From Margaritifera margaritifera (taxonomy: Eukaryota > Mollusca > Bivalvia > Unionida > Margaritiferidae), in contig JAQPZY010000911.1 in NCBI GenBank assembly GCA_029931535.1, positions 620,001 to 684,000 on the forward strand: 64,000 nucleotides of DNA. Reading direction: 5' to 3'. Each line of letters opens with the position of its first letter. Position 1 is the stretch's first letter. Position numbers and translations under genes: made by a program. Positions 35,240 to 40,445 of the stretch are shown piece after piece. Under the pieces are notes generated by a model. It made no database searches. It was not told the origin of the DNA and worked only from the letters and a program-made list of their open reading frames with translations.

Positions 35240-36451
35240 GTAAGAATTGGAAATTATGAGTGTAGTTGGTTTGTTAAGTTAAAAAAAATTCATTTTCATA
35301 TGTATTACACCCAAAAAGTTGCAGAAGTAAATTCCTTGATACAGTCTTAGTCAGAATTGCTTTTCTTGTTCTTTTTTCATCTTTACTTAGCAAAAGATAC
35401 ATGTACCAGTTATGCTTTGCAAGGAAATTGAATGCATGGTTAGGTACAGGCACAAACTTAAAATCTTACCAATAGTAATAATAATCCATAATTAGTTACT
35501 ATTGGTGTCATATAAGAAATTTCATAATTTTACCAGGTTTATATTTTTTCTTCTTCTTTCATGCACCCTTTAAATTCCTTGGATGAACTATGGTTTAATT
35601 TATTGATCCTTCCATGATATGGAAACATTGAATAACTTCACATGAGAAAGATCACCAGATTCATCTCTTTCACCTTTGAAATAGATTTCAAACAGCAGCT
35701 GTGATCAGAAATGTACTCTTTAAAACTGTACAGAATGTCAGTCTTTATGCTTACCTTACTGTACACAGGATCAATTATAAACAACCCCAAGCTGGTTATC
35801 GTGCTTCCAGTGGGCCTCATTATGGTGCTTCCAGTGGGCCTTATTATGCATAACTGGTTTTCACCATTTTAATAATCTTTCAGTTCCTGAATACCTTCAG
35901 ACATACTGATCAACACTTAACATATCTAGATTTTAATATATATAAGATAATCTTCTGGCAATGTGTTCAATATTTTAAAAGATGGGTAGTTTTTATTGTT
36001 GGCGATGTGTTTAATATTTTAAAAGATGGGTAGTTTTTATTGTTGGCAATGTGTTTAATACTTCAAAAGATGGGTAGTTTTTATTATTGTTCAGTATATA
36101 TACATATATAAAGTGTTATATTTGTCTGATATATCAGGTTGTAACAGATGCAACTTGTGTACTGGTTAAGTTAAATGTCTGCCATGAGATTTAAGGAAAT
36201 GTGACATTCAGTGGACAGCTTACTCTGACATAATTAGATACAAAGATCACAGCATGCTAAACATGTCTTTCATAAGTTGGTGGAAGTATCTAATCCAGAT
36301 TCCCAATGTTTTATTTTGAAAAAGATCGCAGCTTTAATAAGTATTAGCATATTGTGATGATTAATTTTTCTTGTTTCTTAGATCTGAACTCAGACGGTCT
36401 ATCGGAGATGACAACATTGAAATTTGCCATTTGGATATCAGTGATCTTTGA
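684..36451 (+). CDS. NIMA-related (NEK family) Ser/Thr kinase, 3' eight exons
   Basis: This is the C-terminal part of a NEK-type protein kinase. Exons 684-785, 4955-5034, 19177-19439, 20208-20291, 22424-22506, 24615-24733, 27745-27831 and 36382-36451 each have AG acceptors and GT donors. Their phases are compatible (0, 2, 1, 1, 0, 2, 2, stop), giving 295 residues. The first exon carries kinase subdomains IX-X (AVGCLLYEMCALKPPFDA). Junction 2/3 rebuilds the subdomain XI motif DDRPS. The rest is a Ser/Pro/Lys-rich linker, acidic segments (YSDDFDES, YADDFEDY) and a C-terminal module (CGRYLGDNHL ... HLDISDL) that resembles the tail of some NEKs such as NEK11. NEK kinases act in mitosis, centrosomes and cilia. 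The ATP-binding and catalytic loops must lie in upstream exons outside the window. The exact NEK subfamily is not assigned. Introns are 0.8-14.1 kb and hold most of the mobile elements listed here. Confidence 0.9.
860..3750 (+). mobile_element. Pearl/Helentron-like core-repeat element (family 3), old copy
   Basis: About 18 diverged units of roughly 150 bp, each with a 'tttcaaccaaatttggtatg' phrase, 'cttgatattgatgagacctt' and 'agagttatagcccctgattg'. Open frames here are short and not conserved. The same core is at 48607-50010, where the element begins with a 'tagctcacc' terminus. A SINE is inserted at 1572-1822. Classification as non-autonomous Helentron/Pearl is inference from the architecture (conserved ends, variable number of core repeats). 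Confidence 0.6.
1572..1822 (+). repeat. tRNA-derived SINE (family C)
   Basis: The head has a good A box (tggctgagtggtttaaggtg) and B box (gggttcaagtctcag), resembling tRNA-Ser/Leu with a long variable arm. The body has gtgggtcggtggttcttccc, and the 3' end is gcattaaaccaacaaaacaa. It is inserted in the family 3 core-repeat array. Confidence 0.78.
3757..4563. repeat. 62-bp minisatellite, about 13 copies
   Basis: The tandem unit starts gtgtactatatcaccatcaa and continues cacctagcc..., with a period of 62 bp (starts at 3757, 3819, 3881 and onward). The first copies are nearly identical (cttccgaatc variant); later ones carry the ccttccacatc variant. The long open frame across it is only a consequence of the unit lacking stops. 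It is intronic. Confidence 0.95.
4955..5034 (+). CDS. NEK kinase exon: kinase subdomain XI
   Basis: The exon is 80 nt, preceded by tttgacag and followed by the consensus donor gtaagt. It reads SIPSQYSKGLQGLVASILVK, then TPDDRP and a split codon (AG). It matches the last helical part of NEK kinase domains, where an invariant Arg sits in 'RPS'. The downstream exon supplies T to complete Ser. Confidence 0.88.
5174..5259. repeat. 34-bp inverted repeat with 18-nt loop
   Basis: The arms 5174-5207 and 5226-5259 are complementary at 29 of 34 positions (core tagtgactagtgc / gcactagtcgcta). They are separated by 18 nt. It could fold as a single long hairpin in RNA. It sits 140 bp after a NEK splice donor. 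It may be a foldback or MITE remnant, or a hairpin RNA. Confidence 0.75.
5270..6290. other. Unique-looking AT-rich intron sequence
   Basis: No coding, RNA or repeat signature was recognised. The - strand open frame at 5201-5530 lacks any recognisable motif and overlaps the inverted repeat. Confidence 0.5.
6338..6356 (-). other. Stable hairpin next to the ribozyme
   Basis: ggggtgg-tctag-ccacccc is a perfect 7-bp stem with a 5-nt loop. It lies just 3' of the hammerhead motif on the element's sense (-) strand. Confidence 0.8.
6360..6400 (-). ncRNA. Type-I-like minimal hammerhead ribozyme motif of PLE
   Basis: On the - strand the order is: UCCCU (stem I), CUGAUGA (6395-6389), GUUA-CAUAGA-UAAC (4-bp stem II with a 6-nt loop), GAAA (6374-6371), CCGGUC, then AGGGA (stem I, 3' strand). 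All invariant core bases are present. Predicted cleavage is after GUC at position 6365. Stem I is 5 bp (UCCCU/AGGGA). Stem III is the self-complementary ACCGGU with no loop, which suggests a dimeric ribozyme. Hammerheads of this minimal kind are known from the pseudo-LTRs of Penelope-like elements. Activity is inferred, not shown. Confidence 0.85.
6742..7406 (-). pseudogene. C2H2 zinc-finger ORF at the 3' side of the PLE, frameshifted
   Basis: Likely start is ATG at 7370 (preceded by attaaaa). The first frame has a CVLC pair and a classical C2H2 finger (CHQCHKIFKRKVDLIKH, second His four residues on: C-X2-C-X12-H-X4-H). At about 7150-7165 the frame switches. The second frame (from 7161, no ATG) continues for 139 residues (IWDTALLHPTLSDVSEIMEI and onward) to a stop at 6742. 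Read as one gene it is about 210 residues with one frameshift; two overlapping ORFs are the alternative. I do not recognise the C-terminal part. It lies between the GIY-YIG ORF and the ribozyme, in the same orientation, so it is probably part of the element. Confidence 0.6.
7572..8936 (-). pseudogene. Penelope-like RT and GIY-YIG endonuclease
   Basis: A single frame runs from 8936 to the stop near 7572, with one internal TAA at 8550-8552. The RT part shows GTDMGTKVTPSYANIFMG and the palm motif FIDDIFMIW, with both catalytic Asp residues present. The thumb follows (ITFLDTTVF, then KRRGYPSQ). After a cysteine-rich linker (DCKTINCTFC) comes the GIY-YIG nuclease: CNVIYLLTCHLCGKQYVGET, then a conserved Arg in QVRIKEH. 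This order is diagnostic of endonuclease-bearing Penelope-like elements. The protein would reverse-transcribe the element RNA at a nicked chromosomal target. The N-terminal RT motifs are missing through 5' truncation, so this copy is not autonomous. It lies antisense inside an intron of the NEK gene. Confidence 0.9.
8980..9150 (-). pseudogene. Polinton ORF, N-terminal remnant
   Basis: An open - strand frame contains SLDSDLPQLSAPLAYKPELP and then DRWPFKAGLFSTGPRA, ending at a stop near 8980. It follows the two-TM protein gene in the same orientation and stops where PLE sequence begins. It is probably the start of another Polinton structural gene; the family is not recognised. Confidence 0.4.
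9160..9725 (-). pseudogene. Polinton small membrane-type protein, degenerate
   Basis: The fragments in order on the - strand are a coil-like GDIEAQLKEIEQ, then two hydrophobic stretches (SNVAICVGIVGVEVLTTLVA and LMCGLFSLAGHF), then KHDQIRVLAEGKVNSIAEL, then SNDEFTLILDEM (with one frame change near 9360). From memory of the family, many animal Polintons carry a conserved short protein with this plan: coiled segment, two hydrophobic helices, 'KH..I..LA..KL..I', 'ISDEEF..IL'. Its function is unknown. In-frame stops show it is dead here. Confidence 0.6.
9879..9925. repeat. (TA)n microsatellite
   Basis: An uninterrupted TA run of about 47 bp inside the Polinton relic, separating the two structural gene remnants. 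Confidence 0.98.
9935..10540 (-). pseudogene. Polinton fibre-like structural protein, degenerate
   Basis: The - strand order is: CITVTGLVTSSEPEGQSTLS near 10460, SIPLDMKANKTVGVGEPT then APQDAATKAYVD at about 10355-10260, and a beta-rich stretch YHFTVSGSTVGIPDGSEFDV at about 10070-10010. The phrase 'LDM..N...G.G.PTA..DAATK.YVD' is a well-known motif of phage tail fibres and of some animal Polinton or adintovirus-like proteins. A virion-surface or attachment role is inferred from that motif. The frame is interrupted by stops and shifts. Confidence 0.55.
10565..11690 (-). pseudogene. Polinton structural proteins (penton-like C-terminus), degenerate
   Basis: The - strand fragments run from MKQFLAQGAGKMGSYIRH near 11685, through IHSLSKIMSAQLRIIQEQTV, MGANKIDVINKGGQQQIMAR (near 11067) and SPILSAAIEDALVVYCVDIV, to a C-terminal block near 10620 (FTLTDQDGHLLNLRGD then MLTWPLHL). 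The last block resembles the 'D..G....L.G....V.LH' end of Polinton minor capsid/penton proteins. The frame breaks at a 17-bp C run (10993-11009) and at several stops. It may represent two genes. The capsid assignment is inference. Confidence 0.45.
10993..11009. repeat. 17-bp C homopolymer
   Basis: A poly-C run inside the Polinton structural gene. The coding frame differs on its two sides, so it is a likely frameshift site (in the genome or in the assembly). Confidence 0.95.
11800..12920 (+). pseudogene. Polinton retroviral-type integrase (rve), degenerate
   Basis: The + strand fragments give the order of a Polinton integrase. TKQAVWQIYL comes before the core, then NKVHQADILFLPH with the first catalytic Asp, YKYMLTVVDISSCYKAAKPL, AQVDPGQTFMGAVLQFLARH with the second Asp, and QGIV followed by the acidic third position (present in a shifted frame). 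A helical region (WVRQLPAMVSALNGEVTS) and the C-terminal barrel-like block (RHATDPVWSPDTYVTLDLWE, IYHLDNYSVGWVIDLL) follow. At least two internal stops (12059, 12202) and several frameshifts abolish function. The enzyme normally integrates the element and makes a short target duplication. It is divergent from the flanking genes, as is usual for an integrase in these elements. Confidence 0.85.
13020..16040 (-). pseudogene. Polinton protein-primed DNA polymerase B, degenerate
   Basis: About 3 kb on the - strand, the normal length of a Polinton PolB, broken by many stops and shifts. In order: a Pro/Arg-rich N-terminus with 8-residue repeats (15920-16020), AVVNVENYDVRCSEWAIL (near 15350), FDKLKVSDITKFETLN, FGWDHALYPIHIS, the region FYPYKYMDGWGHFDETQL (near 14510), DALLKSTGTELELLTDI (near 14210), NNLYG (near 14040), a segment matching the YxDTDS area but reading STNHL (near 13470), and a C-terminal block HTNIVIHSKKHHIGVYSLTK (near 13150). 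These follow the PolB family order. The catalytic Asp residues at NNLYG and at DTDS are not conserved. In life it would replicate the element from a terminal protein primer. Confidence 0.9.
15920..16020. repeat. 24-bp tandem repeat in PolB N-terminus
   Basis: About 3.5 in-frame copies of gccggtgtgggtggctgcct plus 4 bases. On the - strand it encodes Pro/Arg-rich 8-residue repeats of the type APRQPPTP. Confidence 0.75.
16080..17060 (-). pseudogene. Unassigned Polinton-flanking coding remnants
   Basis: Two pieces look coding on the - strand. Near 16400-16600 there is a Cys-rich stretch (CWKCTAGILAVHRICNRCGD then GHQADKLRCTELKAC). At 16915-16670 there is an uninterrupted stretch with CSLCEIPPDGVHYAWDTYHY, PHQKIPLKTFAKEMEDFIYL and GKKSLLGLKVLEDMIAVKKV, ending in TAG. 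Related stretches ending at 16670 and 17015 (reading approximately QHTN-stop) suggest a local duplication. I do not recognise either family. Position and base composition tie them to the Polinton. Confidence 0.4.
17060..17610. other. Intron DNA beyond the Polinton
   Basis: Composition shifts back to AT-rich near 17.2 kb. No coding or repeat signature was recognised. The Polinton end probably lies in the first 150 bases. Confidence 0.4.
17611..17831 (+). mobile_element. Double-hairpin MITE copy
   Basis: It begins TACCATATGTACTCACTTAT and ends ..CTTATAAGTGAGTATAGACT. Both internal hairpins are partly preserved (GACCCAGATCTGCTGGTGCA / GCAGATCTAGGTCTATG). Confidence 0.85.
18061..18257 (+). mobile_element. 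Double-hairpin MITE copy
   Basis: It begins taccatgtatactcataag. Both internal hairpins are present (cagatctgggtctatgcag, cagatctgggtctatgttg). The right terminal repeat is lost. Confidence 0.82.
18258..19170. other. Intron DNA, nothing recognised
   Basis: AT-rich sequence before the NEK linker exon. No repeat or coding pattern was identified. Confidence 0.5.
19177..19439 (+). CDS. NEK kinase exon: end of kinase domain and basic linker
   Basis: The exon is 263 nt, with acceptor catttcag and donor gtaggt. It opens with SASAILNDPHVK, the usual 'RPS..IL..P' end of NEK kinase domains. It continues into a Ser/Pro/Lys-rich linker (for example SSPNPNIPNLKLKAAKG and KKQKTSPEQQDSG) that looks disordered and holds several SP/TSP sites. 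Confidence 0.88.
19548..19740 (+). mobile_element. Double-hairpin MITE copy, second hairpin shortened
   Basis: It begins tactgtatgtactcgcttat and ends ..cttataagcaagtaagaatg. The first hairpin is complete; the second lacks its inner part. It lies about 110 bp after a NEK splice donor. Confidence 0.85.
20208..20291 (+). CDS. NEK kinase exon: acidic YSDDFDE segment
   Basis: The exon is 84 nt, with acceptor gttttcag, donor gtgagt and phase 1 at both ends. It encodes DSQSAEKEGNSDEQ followed by LSDYSDDFDESSEN. It is strongly acidic, and its core motif recurs in the next exon. Confidence 0.82.
20432..21880. other. Intron DNA, nothing recognised
   Basis: AT-rich sequence without a clear repeat; short open frames lack motifs. 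Confidence 0.45.
21895..22003 (+). mobile_element. Double-hairpin MITE, half copy
   Basis: Only one hairpin plus the right terminal repeat (cttataagcaagaatatatg) remain. Confidence 0.78.
22026..22046. repeat. (ACAT)n microsatellite
   Basis: Five copies of the tetranucleotide acat lie between two MITE fragments. Confidence 0.9.
22080..22264 (+). mobile_element. Double-hairpin MITE copy
   Basis: Both hairpin regions and a right end cttataagcaagaatatatg are present. Its right flank (tatggtatcgcatgaaaa..gaattcacagta) repeats that of the copy at 21895-22003, so one may be a segmental duplicate of the other. Confidence 0.8.
22424..22506 (+). CDS. NEK kinase exon: acidic YADDFEDY segment
   Basis: The exon is 83 nt, with acceptor tgtttcag and donor gtgctt (weak but GT). 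It encodes DIPEELENDEREVQDE then YADDFEDYDSSE. The phase is continuous with both neighbours. Confidence 0.82.
22631..22836. repeat. 34-bp minisatellite, 6 copies
   Basis: The unit caacttaaagatgatatatt plus gtctaagacaatga repeats with a period of 34 bp (starts 22631, 22665, 22699, 22733, 22767, 22801), nearly identical. It is intronic, 125 bp after a NEK exon. Confidence 0.96.
23003..24105. repeat. 61-bp minisatellite, about 18 copies
   Basis: The unit starts aatacagaaaagtgtcttaa and includes gcttgagcagactggtacat, with a period of 61 bp. Copies alternate between 'caatgaatatt' and 'caatggatatt' variants, which suggests higher-order two-unit duplication. Open frames across it have no meaning as genes. 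Confidence 0.96.
24615..24733 (+). CDS. NEK kinase exon: helical tail segment
   Basis: The exon is 119 nt, with acceptor tttttag and donor gtaagg. It encodes DLDELVTHAKEAQEIVVEDN then YFADDKCYELHLNQTVIFRE, with the last codon split. An in-frame TAA read-through at the donor confirms that the exon must be spliced to continue. Confidence 0.83.
24825..25793 (+). mobile_element. Pearl/Helentron-like core-repeat element (family 1)
   Basis: The left end is a small inverted repeat (agctcacctgactgtaaggc ... gtgagct). The core is about five diverged ~150-bp units (aaatatggccaccattact, then gaatttgaccaaatttgact and aagcatcctggcataaggg). The right end is a hairpin followed by cttgtt (ggcccacttgggactcttgt). 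It lies in a NEK intron. The class assignment is inference. Confidence 0.65.
26480..27280 (+). repeat. Core-repeat array (family 4), ~150-bp units
   Basis: Four to five diverged units with 'gttttgatggattgtcatga', 'aacttgataaatattatggt' and 'agagttatcgcccttt'. It begins with a 'cctgcacacactcattagca' phrase. It has the same general architecture as the other core-repeat elements; the ends are not clear. Confidence 0.55.
27455..27566. repeat. 29-bp minisatellite, 4 copies
   Basis: The unit agaattagggaatgccaata plus attacaggt is tandemly repeated in the NEK intron, ending about 180 bp before the exon at 27745. Confidence 0.92.
27745..27831 (+). CDS. NEK kinase exon: C-terminal module, part 1
   Basis: The exon is 87 nt, with acceptor ttttgcag and donor gtaagt. 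It encodes TCGRYLGDNHLSSVSKMIEE then GTLREEDLK. This resembles a short conserved block at the C-terminus of some NEK kinases ('LG...F..V...L' followed by an acidic helix). Confidence 0.84.
27840..29320. other. Intron DNA, nothing recognised
   Basis: AT-rich sequence without recognisable repeats or exon signals. Confidence 0.45.
29623..29815 (+). repeat. tRNA-derived SINE (family A)
   Basis: A B-box-like ggtttcaaatcctaccattg follows a weak A box. The body is ccttgggcaaggcacttttc, and the tail is caccaaaccaaaccaaacc. Other copies are at 52845-53000 and 55461-55648. Confidence 0.75.
31249..31521. repeat. 39-bp minisatellite built from a MITE end plus flank, 7 copies
   Basis: Each 39-bp unit is gataacacaaacaag joined to taccatatatactcacgtat and aagt. 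The second part is the terminal repeat of the double-hairpin MITE; the first part appears to be flanking DNA. The copies start at 31249, 31288, 31327, 31366, 31405, 31444 and 31483; the fourth has a variant (accggtacc). The last copy runs directly into the MITE body. Confidence 0.95.
31498..31670 (+). mobile_element. Double-hairpin MITE copy attached to the 39-bp array
   Basis: It starts with the terminal repeat in the last array unit. It contains hairpin 1 (agacccagatgcatcggcag) and a shortened hairpin 2, and ends ggcttatacgcgagtatata. Confidence 0.85.
32100..33790. other. Intron DNA, nothing recognised
   Basis: AT-rich sequence with T-rich stretches; no repeat family or exon was identified. 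The last few hundred bases may belong to the pogo-like element fragment that follows. Confidence 0.4.
33795..34091 (+). pseudogene. pogo/Tigger-like DDE transposase, C-terminal fragment
   Basis: A 97-residue frame reads DVFRAHQCVKMLTKWKDNGI, then VEPASSMNQLQPIYLTINK, then HFHKWYAKQV, and near the end TILIKPIHAE before TGA. This matches the end of DDE_1 (pogo/Tigger/Jerky) transposases: 'D.F.G', 'VP.N.T..LQPLDL.VNK', 'F..WY...V', 'L..LKPLHA.W'. The 'QPLD' catalytic Asp is replaced (QPIY), so the fragment is inactive. The rest of the gene was not found upstream. Confidence 0.75.
34092..35150. other. Intron DNA, nothing recognised
   Basis: AT-rich sequence with no supported feature. Confidence 0.4.
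35150..35242. repeat. (TTG)n/(ATT)n compound microsatellite
   Basis: Short ttg repeats are followed by taa and a long att run. Confidence 0.95.
35243..35955. other. Intron DNA, nothing recognised
   Basis: AT-rich sequence with no supported feature apart from a short duplication (atggtgcttccagtgggcc) near 35822. Confidence 0.4.
35956..36085. repeat. 45-bp minisatellite, 3 copies
   Basis: The unit includes ttttaaaagatgggtagttt and ttattgttggcaatgtgtt, repeated three times about 300 bp before the last NEK exon. Confidence 0.88.
36382..36451 (+). CDS. NEK kinase terminal exon with stop
   Basis: The acceptor is gtttcttag. The exon completes the split Lys codon, encodes SELRRSIGDDNIEICHLDIS then DL, and ends in TGA at 36449-36451. 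No AATAAA is visible in the next 700 bases; the first is at about 37202, inside repetitive DNA, so the 3' UTR end is not defined. Confidence 0.84.
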
Positions 36452-36807
36452 GAGAGCGTAGGATTCTCACAGGATAACTATAACATATTGGATTTGTTTA
36501 ATTGTTTATACTAGGACACGATGTTACAAAATTGCTTGTGAACAAAATTTGAACATCGACTCGACATCCAAAGAATTAGTTTTTAACCTTGGCTAAAGTT
36601 AGAATTTGTACTCAGACTAAAATTTTAAATGTCTAGATTTTGCGCATGATTGATTTCAGATCATATTGAGAGATCCAAACTGGCCTGAGATCACTCTCTG
36701 AAGTTACACTTGTTTACAAGCTGATGCAGTGATGCTCATATCAGACTTACTCAAAACTGGTCATGCAATTTTTCAAAGGATTTGTATGAAATTATTCATT
36801 TTTTAGC

Positions 36808-38672
36808 TCTAGTGGTCATAGACCAGAAGAGCTTATGGGATGGCCTCTTGTCTGTTGTCTGTCCATCTGTTAGCACAAGTTTGTTATCGCTACTCCTCCT
36901 AAACTACTTGGAGGATTGCCATGAAACTTTACACACACATTCATCCCAAGGTCTAGTTGGTCCAAAAATGGTGCTGTTCAGACATACAGTATGGTTATCC
37001 TCATGAATGGATGGTCATATCATCATGGGGGTTCTTATGATGTCTAGTTGATTCTAAATGAAAATGGTTCTGCCTGGACATCCAAAACAACCACCGCAGT
37101 GGACATCTTGAAAAACTTGTTTTTTAACTCCACCTGAATGGATGGTCATATCAAAATGATGTTTTCACTAAAGGATTTCTTATGGTGTCTACTTGGTCTT
37201 AAATAAAAAAAATTACACATCTGATATCCATGTGGAAATCTTGAAAATCTTTTAATACTACTCATCCAAGATGGAAGGTCATTTCAACATTGGTTTTTCA
37301 CTAAAAGACTTCTTCTGATGTCTAGTTGGTCCTAAATGAAAATGGTGCCAATCTGATGTCTGATATGGCCGCCATGGTAGCCATTTTGAAAATCTTGTTA
37401 TTGCTACTCCTTCTGAATGGAAAGTCATATCAACATGGAGATGTCTTGTTGGTCCTAAATGGTTCAGCTCAGACATCCACTATGGCCACTACAGCAGAAA
37501 ATCTTGAAAATCATGTTATCACTACTCGTCTTGAATGGATGGTCATATCAACATGGGGGTTTAACTTAAAGACTTCTTATGATGTCCAGCTGGTCGTAAA
37601 TGAAAATGTTGCCAATCTGACATTCAATATGGCCACCTTGGATTCATCTTGAAAATCTTGGTTTTGCTTTTCGCCATAATGGAAAGTCATATCAACATGG
37701 GTTTTTCACCAGAAAGCTTCTTATGATGTTTAGTTAGTCCTAAATGAAAATGGTTCTGCTTAGACATCTAGTGTGGCCACCACAGTGGCCATCTTGAAAA
37801 TCTTGTTATCACTACTTCTGAATGAATGGTCATATCACCATGGGGTTTTCACTAGAGAACTTTTTATGATGTCTAGTTAGTCCTAAATGAAAATGGTGCC
37901 AATCTGATGTCCAGTATGGCCACCACAGCAGTCATCTTGAAAATCTTGTTATTGCTACTCCTACTGACTGGAAAGCCATATTGACATCGAGTTTTCACCA
38001 GTATGGACACCACAGAGGCCATCTTAAAAATCTTGTTAGTGCTACTCCACCTGAATGGATGGTCATATCAACATGGTGTTTTCAGTAAAAGACTTGTTGT
38101 CTGATCTGATATCCAATATGGTCACCACAGTGGTCATCTTGAAAATCTTATTGCTACTTTACCAGAAGACTTCTTATGATGTCTTGTTGGTACTAAATGA
38201 AAATGGTGCCAATCTGACTTCCAATGTGGGCCACCATGGCAATTGTATTGAAAATCTTGTTATTGCTACTCCTTCTAAATGGAGAGTCATGTCGACATTG
38301 TGTTTTCACCAGAAGGCTTATTATGATATTTAGTTGGTCCAAAATGAAAAGGCTGTTTATTTGACCTAAAATATGGCTGCCACAATGAACATATTGAAAA
38401 ACTTGTCTCTGATTCTCCTGAGTGGATGGTTATATCAACATGGGATTTTCACCAGAATTCTTCTAATGGTAACTAGTTTGTCCTACATGAAAATGGTACC
38501 AATTTTAGATCCAACATGGCTGCCAGAGCGACAAATTTGAAAATCTTGTCACTCAAGAATATCTGAGATGGTTTCAACACTCAGTAGTTAAAAAGAAGAA
38601 ATGGTATTATCTTGAATTCCTGGAAATTCTTTTTAGACAGTAGAGCATCAGTTCCTTCGAGGGACTCTTGTA
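36808..38672 (+). mobile_element. Pearl/Helentron-like core-repeat element (family 2), full-length copy
   Basis: The left end is agctctagtggtcatagacc then agaagagct, an inverted repeat. About eleven core units of ~150 bp follow (ctgatgtccagtatggccac, catcttgaaaatcttgttat, ctcctgaatggatggtcata). The right end is cctggaaattctttttagac and a hairpin (gttccttcgagggactctt). It starts about 360 bp downstream of the NEK stop codon. Confidence 0.68.
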
Positions 38673-38674
38673 AT

Positions 38675-39220
38675 TGATGGAGACCTTGTGTGAAACATGG
38701 GTTGGAATAACATGTTCAAACTTGAAATGATTCGAATGCAAGATAATCACAGTCCGATTTTTGAAAAAATTGTTTGCATGGTCTTGGAGAAGTCTTTTAA
38801 AGTCGCTACTCTCTTCTTACATAATATACATTTATGTCTGCCATATTTAAAAACCTTCATATCAAATAACTTTCTACATCCAATTTGGTCAAAAATGTAT
38901 TCAACAATTTTAAGAAGTAATTAAAGTGCTGGTAAATTTATTAGCTATGTCCTTATTTGATATTGGCTCAGTATTGTTCCCACAAAATTTACAGGCCTTG
39001 TTTTTAAACTCCCATGTGTACTTCATATTTTGTAATTCGCCTTTCAACTTTTGAGTTGAAATCATTTTATATTTATGTTTTTGTGATCTTAGTTTTTGGA
39101 TATACATTTACTGAAACTTGAACTTTGAATCTGAGCTTTTCGATCAAACTGCCATGATGAATTTAAGGTCAGGCCTGGAGTCCATAACACTTCTGAGCAA
39201 AAGTGTGAGCATTAGATTTG
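38675..39220. other. Intergenic DNA, nothing recognised
   Basis: AT-rich; no feature supported. Confidence 0.4.
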
Positions 39221-39225
39221 GCTTC

Positions 39226-39570
39226 TAGCCAATGAAATGTAATGTTGAAGCAGTTCTAATAGTCCTAGCCAATGAAATGTCATGTAGAAGCGGTTCCAAT
39301 GCTCCTAGCCAATGAAATGTCTTGTAGAAGCAGCTCTAATGCTCCTAGCCAATGAACTGTAATGTAGAAGCAGTTCTAATAGTCCTAGCCAATGAAATGT
39401 CATGTAGAAGTAGTTCTAATAGTCCTAGCCAATGAAATGTCATGTAGAAGCAGCTCTAATGTTCCTAGCCAATGAACTGTCATGTAGAAGCAGTTCTAAT
39501 AGTCCTAGCCAATGAAATGTCACGTAGAAGCAGTTCCGATGCTCCTAGCCAATGAAATGTAATGTAGAAA
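39226..39570. repeat. 40-bp minisatellite, 9 copies, each with a CCAAT box
   Basis: The unit cctagccaatgaaatgtcat plus gtagaagcagttctaatagt has a 40-bp period. Every copy keeps agccaatga. Variation is limited to a few positions. Confidence 0.94.
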
Positions 39571-39728
39571 CACTTCAGTTTTCATTGGTTGAAATTCTGT
39601 TGCCTTTATTCATACTCAGAAGAGTTAAAATATTCAGGCTAAATCAGAACATGCACAAATGGTTAAGACATTTAGCTATATATAGCACAAAAGGTTATGA
39701 GCCAGGTGAATGTCCTCATGGTATATGT

Positions 39729-39915
39729 CAGGGGTCCCCAACCTTTTGTGCCTATGGGCACATTTGTGAGTTTATGAGAGAGTGGCAGGCACCAACCAAG
39801 CAACTTAACCCATTTTTTTAAAATTTATTTTTCGTTATTCATTATAACCTATTTCTGTATAACCTCTTCCGCAGGCACACAAAAAACCTTGGCGGCACTG
39901 CGTTGGGGACCACTG
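39729..39915. mobile_element. hAT-type MITE with perfect 8-bp target duplication
   Basis: Terminal inverted repeats CAGGGGTCCCCAAC / GTTGGGGACCACTG differ at 2 of 14 bases. The element is flanked on both sides by GTATATGT (39721-39728 and 39916-39923). An 8-bp duplication and CAG..CTG ends are hallmarks of hAT transposons. It is 187 bp and has no coding capacity. Confidence 0.93.
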
Positions 39916-40093
39916 GTATATGTAGTACTGTATTCACCTATATACATAATTTACCCAGCTGTGCAGAACATAGACCAAGATCTATCTTCACATAATGTGT
40001 CAGCAGATAGGGTCAGTAAATGCTTGCTTTTAATAAAAAAAAATCAAACTTTATGCAATGGCAGATCAGGATCTATTTATAAGTGTAAAGCCT

Positions 40094-40445
40094 GATTTGT
40101 TGGGACTTTATGCAATGACAGATCTGGATCTATGCTGTTTGCTTTTAATAACAGTGTAGACACTGATTTGTTGAGACATTATGCAGTGGTAGATATGGGT
40201 CAATGCTGTTTGCATTTATTAACAGTGTAGACACTGATTTGGTGGGACATTATTCAGTGGTAGATATGGGTCAATGCTGTTTGCATTTAATAACAGTGTA
40301 GACACTGATTTGTTGGGACATTATGCAGTGGTTGATCTAGATCTATGTTGTTTGCATTTAATAACTGTGTAGACCCTGATTTGTTGGGACATTATGCAGT
40401 GGTAGATATTGGTCAATGCCATTTCCAATTGGGTGCACATTGTAT
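40094..40445. repeat. 71-bp tandem array related to the double-hairpin MITE
   Basis: Five units with a period of 71 bp (starts 40094, 40165, 40236, 40307, 40378). Each reads gatttgttgggacattatgc, agtggtagatatgggtcaat and gctgtttgcatttaataaca. The unit is recognisable as a diverged hairpin arm of the MITE (gatctg..gcattatgc..gcagatctgggtctatg..tgtttgcatttg). MITE-like fragments also precede it (39935-40080). Confidence 0.85.
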
